Source: Trichoderma breve
Taxonomy: Eukaryota; Ascomycota; Sordariomycetes; Hypocreales; Hypocreaceae
DNA: 64,000 nt
Direction of reading: 5' to 3'
Assembly (NCBI RefSeq): GCF_028502605.1
Contig: NW_026611593.1
Location: forward strand, 992,001-1,056,000
Position numbers and translations under genes: made by a program. Under the pieces are notes generated by a model. That model was not told the origin of the DNA. It made no database searches and worked only from the letters and a program-made list of their open reading frames with translations. Of this stretch, positions 34,860 to 47,319 are shown piece by piece; position 1 is the stretch's first letter, and every line of letters begins with the position of its first letter.

Positions 34860-35630
34860 TCAAATCCCCTCCTCCTTCTCATTCGGCGGCCACCAAATCA
34901 TCGGCGGAAACATCAACTCCTCCCCATGCCCCTCATACACCTCCCACCCCAACGTCTTATACGTCTTCATCCCCTCCTCACTCGCCTCCAAATACGCCGG
35001 AATCCCCAACTCCGCACACCTCTCCATCCCGTACCGCACACACATCGTCGCCGCCCCCCGTCTCCTATACTCCGGATCCACGCACATGTAGCACAGCAGC
35101 GCAAACGGCCTTCCCTTCATGATCCTTCTCCGTAGAGCAATCTCCGGCTCCATCGTATCCAGGACAAGCTTCCTCTTCGCCGGATCCTCCACCCACTCCA
35201 TGCGCAAAATGTAGTTTTCCACCATGTACTCCTCCTCAGTCCTCTCGCGATCCCAGACGAACCACTCTGCGAACCCAACAATCTTTTCCTCTCCGGTAGC
35301 AGGATCAGTATACACGCACTTAACACCAGGCGACACTGAAGGGTATTTTTCAAGATGCTCCTTGTAACCGCGCAAGTGTCGCTCCGCATTCAGCCTCCTT
35401 GTCTCCTCCGAATCAGGCCCTCCTCCAATAATGTCGAAATTAGGAAACGGCCCAAAAGCATTGAGGATGAGCTGCATACACCGCGGCATGTCCTCCTCTC
35501 GAGCAGGCTCGACACGGAAAGTTCCTGGCGTGGCTGCTGGCATGGCTGTGTATCTTCTTCGCTGGACTCGAAATAGAATATCTTGAGTTTTACTGATCAC
35601 ACGAAGTCGTCGTAAAAACATGCTCATCAA
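34860..35630 (-). CDS. GNAT-family N-acetyltransferase
   Basis: A single exon of 256 residues, or 227 if translation starts at the internal ATG at 35543 (MPAATPGTFRVEPA), where GNAT homology begins (FRVEPAREEDMPRCMQLILN). The acetyl-CoA site is the segment LCYMCVDPEYRRRGAATM, with R-R-x-G-A in place of the usual Q/R-x-x-G-x-G/A, followed by the helix and YLEASEEGMKTYKTLGW, typical of the C-terminal GNAT half. The extra 29 residues from the upstream start (MSMFLRRLRVISKTQ, then RRRY) are Arg-rich without acids in the first 15 positions and could be a mitochondrial presequence, so both starts may be used. Substrate unknown; relatives include small-molecule and resistance acetyltransferases. Confidence 0.85.
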   Translation of the reverse strand: MMSMFLRRLRVISKTQDILFRVQRRRYTAMPAATPGTFRVEPAREEDMPRCMQLILNAFGPFPNFDIIGGGPDSEETRRLNAERHLRGYKEHLEKYPSVSPGVKCVYTDPATGEEKIVGFAEWFVWDRERTEEEYMVENYILRMEWVEDPAKRKLVLDTMEPEIALRRRIMKGRPFALLCYMCVDPEYRRRGAATMCVRYGMERCAELGIPAYLEASEEGMKTYKTLGWEVYEGHGEELMFPPMIWWPPNEKEEGI

Positions 35631-36910
35631 TTGTATATTATGTATGCTATGGGTTCTAGTACGATTTTATATAGATCATCTAATACCTAATACTCCATTG
35701 CTGCTGAACCATTATTCGTCGGCAAGTTTGGCGCAAAGGATGCAGCTATAAGTGGGACGGACAGTGACTCCTCGCCGACAAATGCACCAATTTGTGATTG
35801 GCCCTAGATCAACTAGTCTTGGCCTCAATCCATAGTTCTGGCTAGGAAGAGTAGCATAACCCGTGATAGTGTCGTAGCAACGGAATTTCGGCACGGATTG
35901 TCGCAAAAGTCCCCCAGATGAAAAAACACTCTTTTAACATCAGTCGGCACGTGTAAATTACGACTCTAAGCAACATACAACAGCCACAAACAGCCACGCA
36001 CGAGTTCAACAAAGGCAAGCCAAACAACATCCCCATCTAAATGCGCCGATATATTCTTCTCTATCTGTAATAGAGCAGCTATATATGCCAGTCCCCTTGC
36101 CATACACAATCTTGACAGCTCGCTGGATGCGCCCACGGCTGCTACTTGCAAAAAAGGCTTTAGCGACGAATCAAAACTCCATGCGCCGGAACGAGGAAAA
36201 ACTCCAAGTTGCCTAACGAGTGATGGAGGTACACAGGAAAAAGAAATACGGAAAGAAGAGAAGAGACACCCAAGGAAACTCCAGTAATGATTGAACATCC
36301 GCCGCTGCCCCAAGTCCAACGCGACAGGCAAACGAACGGTAACGACTGGAAAAGAAATCCAAGAAGTACAAAGAAAGAGAAGGAGATACAGAGGATTCGA
36401 GACATGGGAAAACAAGAGATAAAAGTACACAAGGAAAAAAAGAAAACAAGGAAAGCGAAATCCAGCTCCAGGCATACTTTTATAATAGCAAATCGTTTTA
36501 TGACCAGCGCAAATTCTTCCTGACGAGAATTTCTGTTGCCGCTATGCGCGAAGTCTGGCTTTTCATGGACAAAGGAAAAACATTATCGAAAGTAAGGAAA
36601 AGTCGACGGAGAAAAGAAAATAAAGTATAGGAAAGAAACAGCACAACAGATAAATGCACACATCACAAAAGTATGAGGCAATCACACGCAAACAAAGCAC
36701 GGCATCAATTTTTGTTAGGGGAATCATAAAATCAAGCACGTAATCAAATTTGACTGGTGACAGTTCCCCAGAGAACTGAAATCTCCAACGCCGGTCGTGA
36801 TTTGAGACTCAAGAAAATGGGGGGTGCATAGTGTCGTGTCAAAGCGCAGAGCAATGGTAATTTCAACGTGAGAAAAAATGACAAAAGACGACGTGCCCGA
36901 ACGACGCAAA
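35631..36910. other. Intergenic: acetyltransferase promoter and RNA-binding gene 3' region
   Basis: About 1.3 kb without a convincing gene. The right two thirds (36.2-36.7 kb) are A/G-rich on the plus strand with many AAAGAAA/GGAAAA strings; being downstream of the minus-strand RNA-binding gene it probably includes that gene's long 3' untranslated region (pyrimidine-rich in the transcript). Confidence 0.5.
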
Positions 36911-39126
36911 TCAGTCCAACGCCCCAATGTTGCCCCAGGTCAGCCCATCAATCGGCTGTGAATAAGAAGAAAGGAGAGCATCAAATGAGAGTCGACAAAA
37001 CCTTGTCCAGATCCCCGAGGCTGGTCAGAGCGACCAGCCGTCTCAATAGTGTCCGGCCGTCTCTTCAAACTTTACTACGCAAAATCAGCGGTCAGCCTCT
37101 CTGTAGTCTATCTCTCAATGCGAGTCTTTCAATGTTCATTTCCTACCTGAGGGGGGACGGCGGGACCTGGGGGTCCTGAGGGGCCTTGGGGGCCCGGAGC
37201 AGGACCGCCAAAGTGGTGAGGGCCACCATATGGGTTAGGGCCGGGGCCACCGTGGGCAGGACCAGGCATGCCCATGTAGTGAGGCGGAGGAGGAGCAGGG
37301 CGGTAGGGGGTGCCGACTCCAGAGTTGTTCTGAGATCGGCCCCAGCTGAGTCGCACTCGAGAGTTGCCAATGGGGTAGCCCTGCATCTGGTTGATGGCCA
37401 TCTCGGCGGCATGGCGGTGGACAAACTGGACGAAGCCGCAGCCCTTGCCAGGAGGGATCTTGACGTAGGTGATTTCTCCGAATCCCTGGAAGAAAGATCG
37501 AAGCTCATCCTCCGTGACATAGCCTGAGAGGCCGCCGACGAAAACAGTTGTGTTGTTGGGGTCGGTGAACTGGTTCATCTGAGTAGCTGGGTTGAAACCG
37601 CCACCAGCACCGGCATTGCCGCCGTAGGGAAATCCTTGGACTCCTCCCCACATTTGCTGTTGAGGCATACCGCCGCCCATCATCGGACCGCCCTGGTGTC
37701 CGTGACCAAAGCCGTGATTGCCGCTGTAATACGAGATGGTCATGTTAGAGTCGGGTATTCTCAGTTTTAACTAGAGGACGGAGGGGTTGTCGAGCGTGTG
37801 TAGGTATAAGTGAAGAGTTGCGGCAAAGGAGAGAAGGTGGGCTGGCCAAAATGCGTGCACAAAAAGTTTTGGGCGGGTGTAACTTACCGATTCTTGGGAG
37901 TGGCAGTCGAGATCCTCATAGGACGGTTGCCGCAGTAGACTCCCTGCATTTCGACGAGAGCACGCTGTTGGTCGTTTTCATCGGAGAAGCGCACGAAGCC
38001 GTAGCCGCGGCTCTGACCCGACATGGCGTCCGTCATGATCTTGGCCGACTTGCACGAAGGGAAGCGAGCCTGGAAGAGAGAGACCAGGACATACTCGTTG
38101 ACCTCGGGGCCGAGATCACCGACGAAGATACTGTACTCGGGACCGCGATCGTCGCTATCGTTGGTAGACATTAGAAACCAGATATTCAGCAGGAGCGAGT
38201 GGTGATTAAAATTTCAAGGCAAGAAAAGCGTCAAGAGGAAAAAAATTAGGTGGCAAAAGGCAAAAGTGCAATGGAGGAAGCTGTAACAGGGAGAGAAACA
38301 AAAACGAGGCAAGGCAGAAGCGGCAGATCGAAACTGTGCCTGAAGGTGGTGAAAAGGTAAATCCGAGGCGCCACGGTTACTGCCGCAAAAATACGCATGT
38401 AGCGGAGAGGTACATGAGAAGCTGTGGTGGGGGAGGTACAAGCACAAGTACTTGTGCAAGGGGGCGAGAAAAGGCAGGGCAAGGCTGAGCACTGCAGAAT
38501 TTCAAACAAAAACAAGCATCAGACGGACTTACCGTCGGTCAACCAGACCGCCGCCAGACGCCCAGTTCAGCTTGAATTGGCGCGAGCTGTTAGGCACAGG
38601 CGTTCCGTTGAGGCCAAGCGCCTTGGTAGCGGCGTCGGGAGTTGCGAACTCAACGAAGCAGTATCCAGCGTTTCTGGGAGGGGAGAGCAGAGTCAGTCAA
38701 GTGGTCATGCATATCATATGATTTAGGTCACTTGTTGTAATTCATTTCTTTCCCTTGTGCTAGAGGGACGAAGGACAACAAGCAATAGAGACCTAGCTTA
38801 CCCAGAGTTCTTGTCGCGAATCACCTTGACGTTGACAGTTTCGCCGGCGGAAGAAAGGAAAACGCCCTTGATAAAGTTCTCGTCCATCCATGGTTCGAGC
38901 TCTCCCATCCTATCCCTCTTGTTAGTCACACATGACTCGTTGCATTCTCAATGGCTGGGGTTATATCTTACCAAAGGGTGGTCTTGGCCTGATCCTGAGT
39001 AGGACCGGCGGGAGGAGGCACAGCCGACATGTCGGTGGCGGGAGGGGTTCCGTTTTGAAAAGCCATTGGACTGGCAGCAGAGATGCCGTTAGACGGAGCA
39101 CCAGGAAAGGAGGAGTTCAAATCCAT
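36911..39126 (-). CDS. Three-RRM RNA-binding protein of the Nam8/Ngr1/TIA-1 type
   Basis: Six exons: 39126..38972, 38909..38802, 38673..38533, 38154..37888, 37723..37147 and 36955..36911, giving 430 residues. All five introns (62, 128, 378, 164 and 191 nt) have GT-AG ends and keep frame. RRM1 (residues about 49-130) has RNP2 LWMGEL and RNP1 GYCFVEF; RRM2 (143-222) IFVGDL and GYGFVRF; RRM3 (282-355) VFVGGL and GCGFVQF. A Gly/Met/Gln-rich linker separates RRM2 and RRM3, and a Pro/Gly-rich tail follows. The last exon codes only PIDGLTWGNIGALD; without it the frame would end at 37129 after PPQVGNEH. The family acts in splicing (U1 snRNP), mRNA turnover or stress granules. Start chosen as the first ATG of the frame. 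Confidence 0.9.
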
Positions 39127-42100
39127 ACTAGTCTACAGCGTCTCATCAGCACAACGGTCTATAAAGAGATTTTGCAGCAGACTGTTTCTAGAAATAAGAG
39201 GAAGATGGATAGAGCAATGTGTCCTATGGCGTGCAAGCTTAAATGCTATTTCGCCTTGACTCATTATCTTGTACACTCGATCTGAGACGAGCGCCACCGG
39301 CGACTTAGCTCGGTGATTTGTGGGTGCGTGTAGATGTACATGCACAAGGCGGAAAGAACTTCAGCCTCGGCAAGAGGGTTTTGTAAAAGAGTAGGAGGCG
39401 AGACCACTTGGCTCACGATGGTCACGTTCAAGCCTAAGAACGTATTCACCTAGCTCGCGGGATCATGATGGAGCATAAGGGAAAGAAATTGAAGACGTAC
39501 CAATTACTTTATGCTTTTAGGAAACCAAAATGTAATCTGCTTCAAGCTCGATTATAAACAGGCTTTCAGGCTTTCGTTCCTTGCCGAAGAATGCTCAAAG
39601 ACTACACGAATGCAAACAGTCAACACTATGCACCGTATTATCATGCAAGCACAGGCAGCCACTAACCTAAATAGAAGCGAAATGGAGGTGACGTTCGAAT
39701 CGAATGCGAAGATCGACAACGAAGCAATAGAAGACCGATGTACAGTCTTACTAAAGGGATTCCAAAGGAAAAAAATGTGTCCGTATGAATAAGAGATTCT
39801 CAATACGCCGTCACGCCGCGTTCAAGATGGCAAGGGGACAAATGCGATGCTTGAGGCGGATAATGACTTTCTTTAAGATGGAGTCGAAAGATGATATCGT
39901 GGACCGATCGTATGTTCTACCGAAAATCCTAAAGGAGTGTGGTAAAACAGTTGGAACGCTCTCGAAATCAAGAAGAACCTAGATATAGCGGTTAGCATTC
40001 AATGATGTAGGTCCAAGATTCTAGCAGCTGGCTGTGCAATGTGTAATGACAACAAAAAGGCCCCGACCCCGTGTGATGCGCAAAATGCCTGCCGAGATGC
40101 CTAAACCAACGAAGCGGCACATTCCCAGTAAGCCCTCTTTCAGCTTTCTCGTCTTTTTCTCCGAATGGTCCAGATATTGATGCAAATATTGATCGTCAAG
40201 GTTTCGGCAGTGCGTATCTATTGGCTTTAAACTTCAGGTTCAGGTGCGCCGCAAAGCCTCAATGGTTGTATGTTCGTGTAGTCATAGAAGAAGGTATAGT
40301 CGGAGTATTCCAGGCGGGTATACACCAGGTGTAGCGCAGGCCATGTTCCATATCCATCAATTTGTGAGATTGACCGTGTTTTTAGCCATCAAGCCATCCT
40401 GGAAAGCATTTGCGCTCGTAATGGAAGACCGATTTGGTGGTGACAAACGGCCAAGGCACCAATCGCATGCTAACACACTCCACACTCGAGAATATCCGTC
40501 CAGTCGAGGACAACGCTTCAGTCTACCAATGCCGAAATATTCGTTTCTCCGCGATCCGAGATAAGGGACTCTCGATGCGCTGGCGGTATCTGTTGGGCAC
40601 GAAATTGCAATGCAGCTGTTCGGAGCACGAGCAGCCAACATCCACAACATCAATCTGCAGCCTCGGCCAATTTAATTTTCTCGGCGACATTGACGTCGAC
40701 AGACTCGAATAAACCCAACAAGTAACCACATCCATCGGCTCGCCATGATTCGCAACACCCTTCCGAACTCTCTCGTATCGATTATCGTCCTTGATATTTC
40801 GGATGCCGCAATCACATGGTAGACCCGGCGAAGTGGGGTGAAATCGGATGGAGATCGTGCATCGCCCCGCGAGACGCCGAAGTGCTCCCGGAAGAGAAAA
40901 TCCAAGGGCCACGATGAATTATGACGCTTTGCGAAAAGAGTCGGCCGATGCGACGCTCATGATTTGGACGCGATAGAGCAGTTGAGGCTTCGGGGCAGCC
41001 GAATGGCGACGGCGCAAGGCGGAAATACGACGCCGCATTTCGCCGCATGTGCCACGGCTGCGAGTGTGAGGGCGCAAGCACGGTACAGTAACGGTATTGA
41101 CTTGATCGATCGATTGCGTCGCCGAGTCGGCCGGGTCTCCAAGCGCATAAGTCTTGACCACTTGCTTCGGCCTCGGTCCATGTCGAGATTGGCGAGTGCG
41201 TCGCCGCGGCTCCAGAGGCGACGTCCAATTCGAGTTTCGATCCATCGTTCCGCGCGCAAAACCACACGCTATTCGAGCCGGGGCACGGACAAGAGGGGAA
41301 AAATTTCACACGAACAAGAAAAAATAAAAATGCAACGAGGCAGTCTGGAAACGTGCAACTTACTTTTAGGCGCCGGCAAAAACAACCGTAACTCTCTCAG
41401 CCGATAGTCCGAAACACGCGCAAGGGAAGAACCGTAGCAGCCGTGACGAGAAAAAAAGAGATGAAAGAGGAAGAATGTGTGATGGAAGAAAAGAGTCAGT
41501 CGCGGGACGCCGTGCGGCAGACGAAGCGGGCGAGCTTTTTTTTTCTCTCTCCCTTGTCCGAGCTGGTGCTTGCTAACTGGCCCTCTTTGTTGGACACACA
41601 CTTGTTCTGCTCACACACTGTTGAGTCTGCACAGCCTGGACCGGGTCGCGCGGGGATTAGTTACCTTAGGCGAGGGCAAGGTCGAATAATCGACCAGGAT
41701 CCAGCCAGGGGGGGCGTGTGTGTATTGCTGTGTGAGTGTGAGACGTCGATGTGGGCGCTGCCTTTTTGGCGGCCACAGGCGATCTCTTGCTCGATCTCGG
41801 GCCCGTTGGTTGGCCAAGCTGGCTTCAAAGGGCGCTGAAACAGCCCACAAGGTCAAAATTCCACCCACACGGACGAGAAACCAGATGGTACGAGTGCTCG
41901 TAGCTGCTGCTGCTTCTGCTGGCGCTGCCGGAGCTCTTGTTGGAGAGGGGTCGCACCAGAGATGACGCTGCTGCTGCTGCTGCTCAAGGAAGCGTTGCTG
42001 TGCTATCGCTCGAGATGTTCCTTTTGCTGCAGTTGCAATAAAACAGCAAGAGGCAAGGGAGGCAATGGGGGACGAGGAGCAGCGGTAGGGATATATCAGA

Positions 42101-45100
42101 CAGCCAAGAAAAAGAGGTACTTTGCAGCAATATTGGCCAAACAGATGCCGGAAATTGTCAGATCTCTAGACAACGGAGCGCAAAGATGATGGAGCGAGAC
42201 ACACAACCAATCAATCAAATCACACGGCGATGAATCAATCAATTCCTGTGTACTTCGCAGACGACAACAAACGGAAAGAGTAAATAACGCTGTGGAAGAA
42301 ACAGAAGAAGGGAAGAAAAGGCCAGGAGGGAACGACGAGCACGCGTTGTATTATTATTCACTTGCTGCCTGCCGCCGTTCTCAGCAATTGAAGCCCCAAA
42401 GCCCTCTCGTCCTGCTGCGAAACTCTGTGGCCTGTGCCAGATTTGAGCGAAGCCATTGATGGCTTGTTCTTTGACTTCCAGGGCGTGTACCGAGCAAGAC
42501 GCGCGTGGCGCCATGGTGGAAGTTCCTTGTCTGGCTGAGGACGGCGAATAGGCTCAGGCAATTCAACTGGCCCAAGGCTCTCTCGCCTGGCAAAAACCGG
42601 GAACCCAAGGGGAGAAAAAAAGAGCCAGTCCTTTGAGGATGGGCGCCACAAAGACAAGCCGGTTCTTGTTAGAATGTTGGTGGCGCATCTCCAAGCTCAA
42701 CAAGGCCCCCAATGTACCTGCCAGGTATACTTCGGATGTGGTCTCGTGCATTTCGCTTTATAGGAGTCAAAGAAGATATTTGCGGCTTTGTTAGCACACA
42801 GCAAACCCGGCAGAGCAAACCGCTATCGAGATGATTCTTTCTAGAATTGTCAAACTCAATAACGTTGCTTGCTACTTCTCATCTTGCCTTTCGACTATAA
42901 GCAGCATCGAGAAGACTCCGCTCTGTCAGACCGCGGAGATGTATTCCGGTTACTTGGGGCTACGAAATTTTCAACTATTTGCCGCAGCATACCGTTAAAA
43001 AGAGTACCTTTCTAGTTATGCCTTTTACACGGCTTGGTCACGGAGCATACGGCAGCTTGCACCGTTCATCATTCATGGAGCATCTACTGTCTTCCTCAGT
43101 GCCAAAGCCACGAAAGCGTCTCCGCCCAAGAGCCGGAAACATCTGCTCTTTGATACGCGGGCTGCGGTAAAACACACTGTCCCCATACCGTGCCATTGCC
43201 CTGGTGGGCCAAAACGCTCAGAAGCTTCCAGCGGACTGTCCGACGGCGTGTCGCTAGTTGCCAACGTCGGCTCCATTCTCAGGTTCGTTGTATTCCTAGT
43301 GCGCGTTTCCATGTGGCGATTTAAACAGTGCACTCAAAGACTTCTTGACATCTCGCCGTTTGCGGCTCTGACTGGCTGGAGGATATGGCACTTGTTAGTG
43401 GACCTGCGTCTTGCGTAGCAACATTTGGAAGCCGAAAGAAAGGCAAGACACAAACAAGGAGAGGCACCTACGGAACCGGCAAAGTCATGCTGGATCCGAT
43501 TATGCAGGTCACAGGCGGGGGGTTACAGTACTAACTGTGTTTCTTTCATAGCTGCCAGATCGACCCAAGGCAGCTCAGAGAACTTGATATGATGAAACAG
43601 TTAGATCATAGACCAGGCTCAAAGACTGCTATGACAGATACCGCAGATGCAGGGCACAATCGTGCTATCCGATGCCATCTCTATTGAAGAGACACAACCC
43701 TGCGTTTGGTGGCCGGGACAAGCAGGTGGCCATCAATGCAGATGTCTCAGCCCGCCATGTCTGATTGACGGTAAACAAATTGTTTTGTCTCAACGCAATT
43801 TATCAAGGAGCGACCCAGAGCAACACTACAGGCCAATCTCATAGGTGAAGTCCCAGCCACAGGGTCTTGGATGGCTCACCCGCGTCTCAATATTGTAACG
43901 CGACAGGACGGCCTGTGTAACTTGGAGCGAATCAGATCAGTCCCTGCGTGCGGATGCGTGAAAAGTGACCCTTGAGAGACGAGATGATAATACTTCCTTG
44001 ATAATGGAGGTCAATGATAGTGCTAGTATTTCATTCACTATTTTTATCTCTTGTAACTAACTACCGCCGTGTCTCCTTTGCCTTGCCTTACCCCTGGTGC
44101 CTGCAGCCATTATGGCGATGCTAAACCACCACACACCTTATTTTCGGTACGTACCGATAGCCGTAACAACATCAGGCCAAAAGGAAAAAGCAACGTGTCT
44201 TTCAACCTTCTTCCATCCTTCTACTTCATACTGCTGCTAGACCGCATTTCCTACCGAGGCAAGCACAAGTATTGGGCAAAAAGATACACTATTGTTTGCG
44301 CCGGATGGCCCTAGCGATGCTACACAAAGACAAATACAGCGGCCAACAAGCACATTGTGATGCCTGGTCACATCTCCCACGCATGCCAGACGCGCACAGA
44401 GAAAGGTTGATGTGGCTCTTAGAATTGGCCCTGGCAAAAGCTGCTGCGTCCCGGGCCAATCCTGGTTAATGCGCCGGCCATGGCATTGTCGTTTGCGCTG
44501 AGACTGCCGTCGCAATTCGCGACAAATGCGATCACCAGGTGTCTTAAAACTTACATGCACACGGGAGCATCTGTCCTATCAGCAACGCCCCTGCATGATT
44601 ACGTGCCTTGAAAAGCTGACAAGGGAGAGTGCATGCAGAAAGCTACAAAGGAAGCAGTACAGGTACTCATCGCTCTGTCAGGGTATTGCTGATTGCACCT
44701 CTGACAAGCCAAAGCTCCTACATCTCCTTGATTCACAACGAAGCCTTCCAGGCAAAAGCTCTCAAAGGTCTGTCCAAAGAGGCCCGTCCTGCCATGTGGT
44801 ATTCAGCCTGTGCATCCCGCCTATGGATGGATCTTGTTTCTGACCCGTCACGATCGTACAGGGCACCACTTCTACCCCTCCTCACCCCCGGCTTCTCAGC
44901 ACGCCAAAGAGACCACCCCCTCCCTTGTCCGCCTACCTCGAACCGCAGGGCTTTGGTGGACTTTGGTTGGGGAGCGGCATCGACGAGTGGCGCTCCTGCA
45001 CAACACCCTCTGCCCAAGGCCCCCCAATGGGGGACGTTTCCAGGTATCTGGATGGCCGCTGGTGGGTTAACCTTGTGAGAAGAGGTGTTGGGCTGGTGCG

Positions 45101-47319
45101 TGTTCGACATGGGAGCTCGTCGTCTCCTGCAGCAGTTTGGAGTATGATTGCAGAGTGCTACCTCGTAAAGGCCAGGTTTATCCCTCCACGAGGGCACAGC
45201 TTCAGCCAGTCAGCTTCAACAATTCGCCAAAGGTTCAAGCGCTTCCCCTCCCATCGCCAGGGCGAGTTAGATCGTTCTAACGCCGTCTCTATGACAAGCA
45301 TAACCAAGGACGAGCAGGTTGCAAAGCTCTGCATCAGGTATCTCACTGTACTTCCCAAGTGATGCAAGCAGTGGTAGAAGAAGAAGAAGAAAAACAAAGA
45401 AGAGCTCGTTGCATACCTGTACGATTACAGTACGGCCCGCGACACCTAGGCCGAGCATTGTCAGCGGATTAGCAGCGGTTTTGCAGCTTTGTTCCTTCGT
45501 CGCATGGATCTTCCACCACAACCCCTGCCGTCCCTTCTCACCCATATCCAGCTGAAAGGTCACCCCCCTCGCCTTGAGCGGCCTGGCAATGCATCTTGTC
45601 AGCTCTGGATGTTATTTAAAGTCACCGCTCTTCTTGCTTGTCGCCGCCCTTTGACGGGCAACAACACGGGTCGTTCGACCATTAGCTGGCCTCTGAGCTT
45701 CCCCGACATGCAGAGAAAATGATGGACAGAACACAAGGCAGCCACCATCTCGCATCATCCCTAGACGGCATGGTGGTAAATGCAGCTTTTTTTCAATCAG
45801 AATGGTGAGGCGTGTCTCTATACACTGCGGGGCTTCATGACCTAATGAATGTTAGTTTGGCAAAAGCTTTTCATACACCACCGCATCGTGAACTCGGCCA
45901 CCGTGGGTCGTTTGGGATAGACCAATGTTCATTGGGCCATCACTTGCGTAACTGGCGACCATCGTGGGTCTCGGCATCCAATGACCACCAAATCCTGCCC
46001 TACGCACGCAAGTTTTTCATCAGCTTACCTGACCGGCCCATGCACAATGCATATGATAGAGTCTACTGCAATGCTTGCTATTTGACGGCGAAGGAAGTTT
46101 ATGCTTGGTTCGTATAAGCTCGACTCTAGAGTGCGAAGATGGTAGACTACTTCCAATCACAAAGGTAGGGAAAAAATTCGCCTCCAGAAGTTGACACGGT
46201 CGGCCGTCGAGACGCCGCCGCACTAAACCGCCGCGCTTCTTTGCCATCGCTTTTAGCCCCCCGATTGTTCCGCTGTTATGTCGGAACCGGGGCTCTCAGG
46301 TTGATGGCCGACATAGGCCGCCGAATCGGAGTTTGAAGACTCGGGTTTCCCTATTGGTGATTTATGCTTTGAGGGTTTTATCACATTGTACATTTGAGAA
46401 ATATGCCACCGTAACCCGGAAGAAGGGTCTGTCATATCTTTCTGAGAAGAAGAAGAGAATAGTATCCTCGTTTTCAATAGTACTTTGTAGAAATACTGGT
46501 CTATCGATCTCTTGCTTACTCACAATCTGGTCATTGAATCATTGTGTATCATTGTCACATCCTGGTCAGCAGCATAGGACATACTCCTGAGAGAACAAAG
46601 TGGGATTAAGTCAGCAACTAAGTGAATTGGAACTGATTGATACACAAGACAGCATACATTCAGCCATAATCCTATTCTTTTTATATCAAAAGCATGCCAA
46701 TCGTGCTCTTCAAAGCAGTAGTGCCTAGGTCTGGTGGCCTTTATGTCGGTGCTACTCCGCACGCCACTAAGTTGACAGGATTGGCTCGGGAGATCGGGCA
46801 GATCTAATAGCAACCCTGGATGGCTGTGGCTTGTGTCAGCGCATCCAACAGCGTGCTCGACGACGATAACTACAGTTTGCATGCCATAGTATCGATATTT
46901 CTCTAGATATCAGCGGTAGAAAATCATTACAGCACAACATATTCGCCTCTTATATCCAGGAGCTCGATAGGAAGCTTGTCTTAATCTCACGTGGCCATTC
47001 ACAGAGCGCATGATTGCTTAGTCATTGTTTACTATGGGCATTACGCCAGTGTGCTGGCCTAAAGTGATGATGCACTGATGGAAGCCTCAAGCTTCGACCC
47101 AAGCAAAACTTCCCTCGCCATCTCTGCACATTTCATCCACAACCTTTCTCTTACCATCACACAACATTCCACACACATCCTGCATCACCAAAACTTTGTT
47201 TACTATCATCCTGAGTTGTGATAGTGTCCCTACTCCTCTCCCTCTATTGTTGGGCACCGGTATTCCCCTGCACCAGCCGCTGGTCCGGCCCAGCATCACC
47301 CCTCCAGATATCTTCAGCC
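39127..47319. other. 8.2-kb stretch without a recognisable gene
   Basis: Many frames of 60-165 codons overlap on both strands, densest in the GC-rich part at 40.8-41.4 kb and at 44.6-45.4 kb, but none has family features or credible exon joins. The left 2.3 kb may be leader of the RNA-binding gene: a strong minus-strand donor (GTAAGTTG) lies at 41363 and branch/acceptor sequences lie just before its ATG. A CTG repeat is at about 41964-41982 and an AGAAGAAGA run at about 45376-45391. No tRNA was recognised by its A and B boxes. The right end contains the ECM29 promoter with pyrimidine-rich leader. Confidence 0.45.

Noticed and set aside
34860..35135. Plus-strand Pro/Thr/Ser/His-rich frame within the acetyltransferase gene
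   Set aside because: It is the antisense shadow of a clear GNAT coding sequence.
40812..41407. Cluster of 100-165 codon frames in four frames
   Set aside because: Arg/Ser/Ala-rich translations in every frame at once reflect high GC content, not coding.
44629..45362. Opposed frames of about 150 codons
   Set aside because: Mutually overlapping on opposite strands, no homology features, no splice support.
39127..47319. tRNA genes in the gene-empty interval
   Set aside because: GTTCGA-like B boxes were looked for; the few hits (for example near 39694) lack an A box at the right distance and a foldable acceptor stem.
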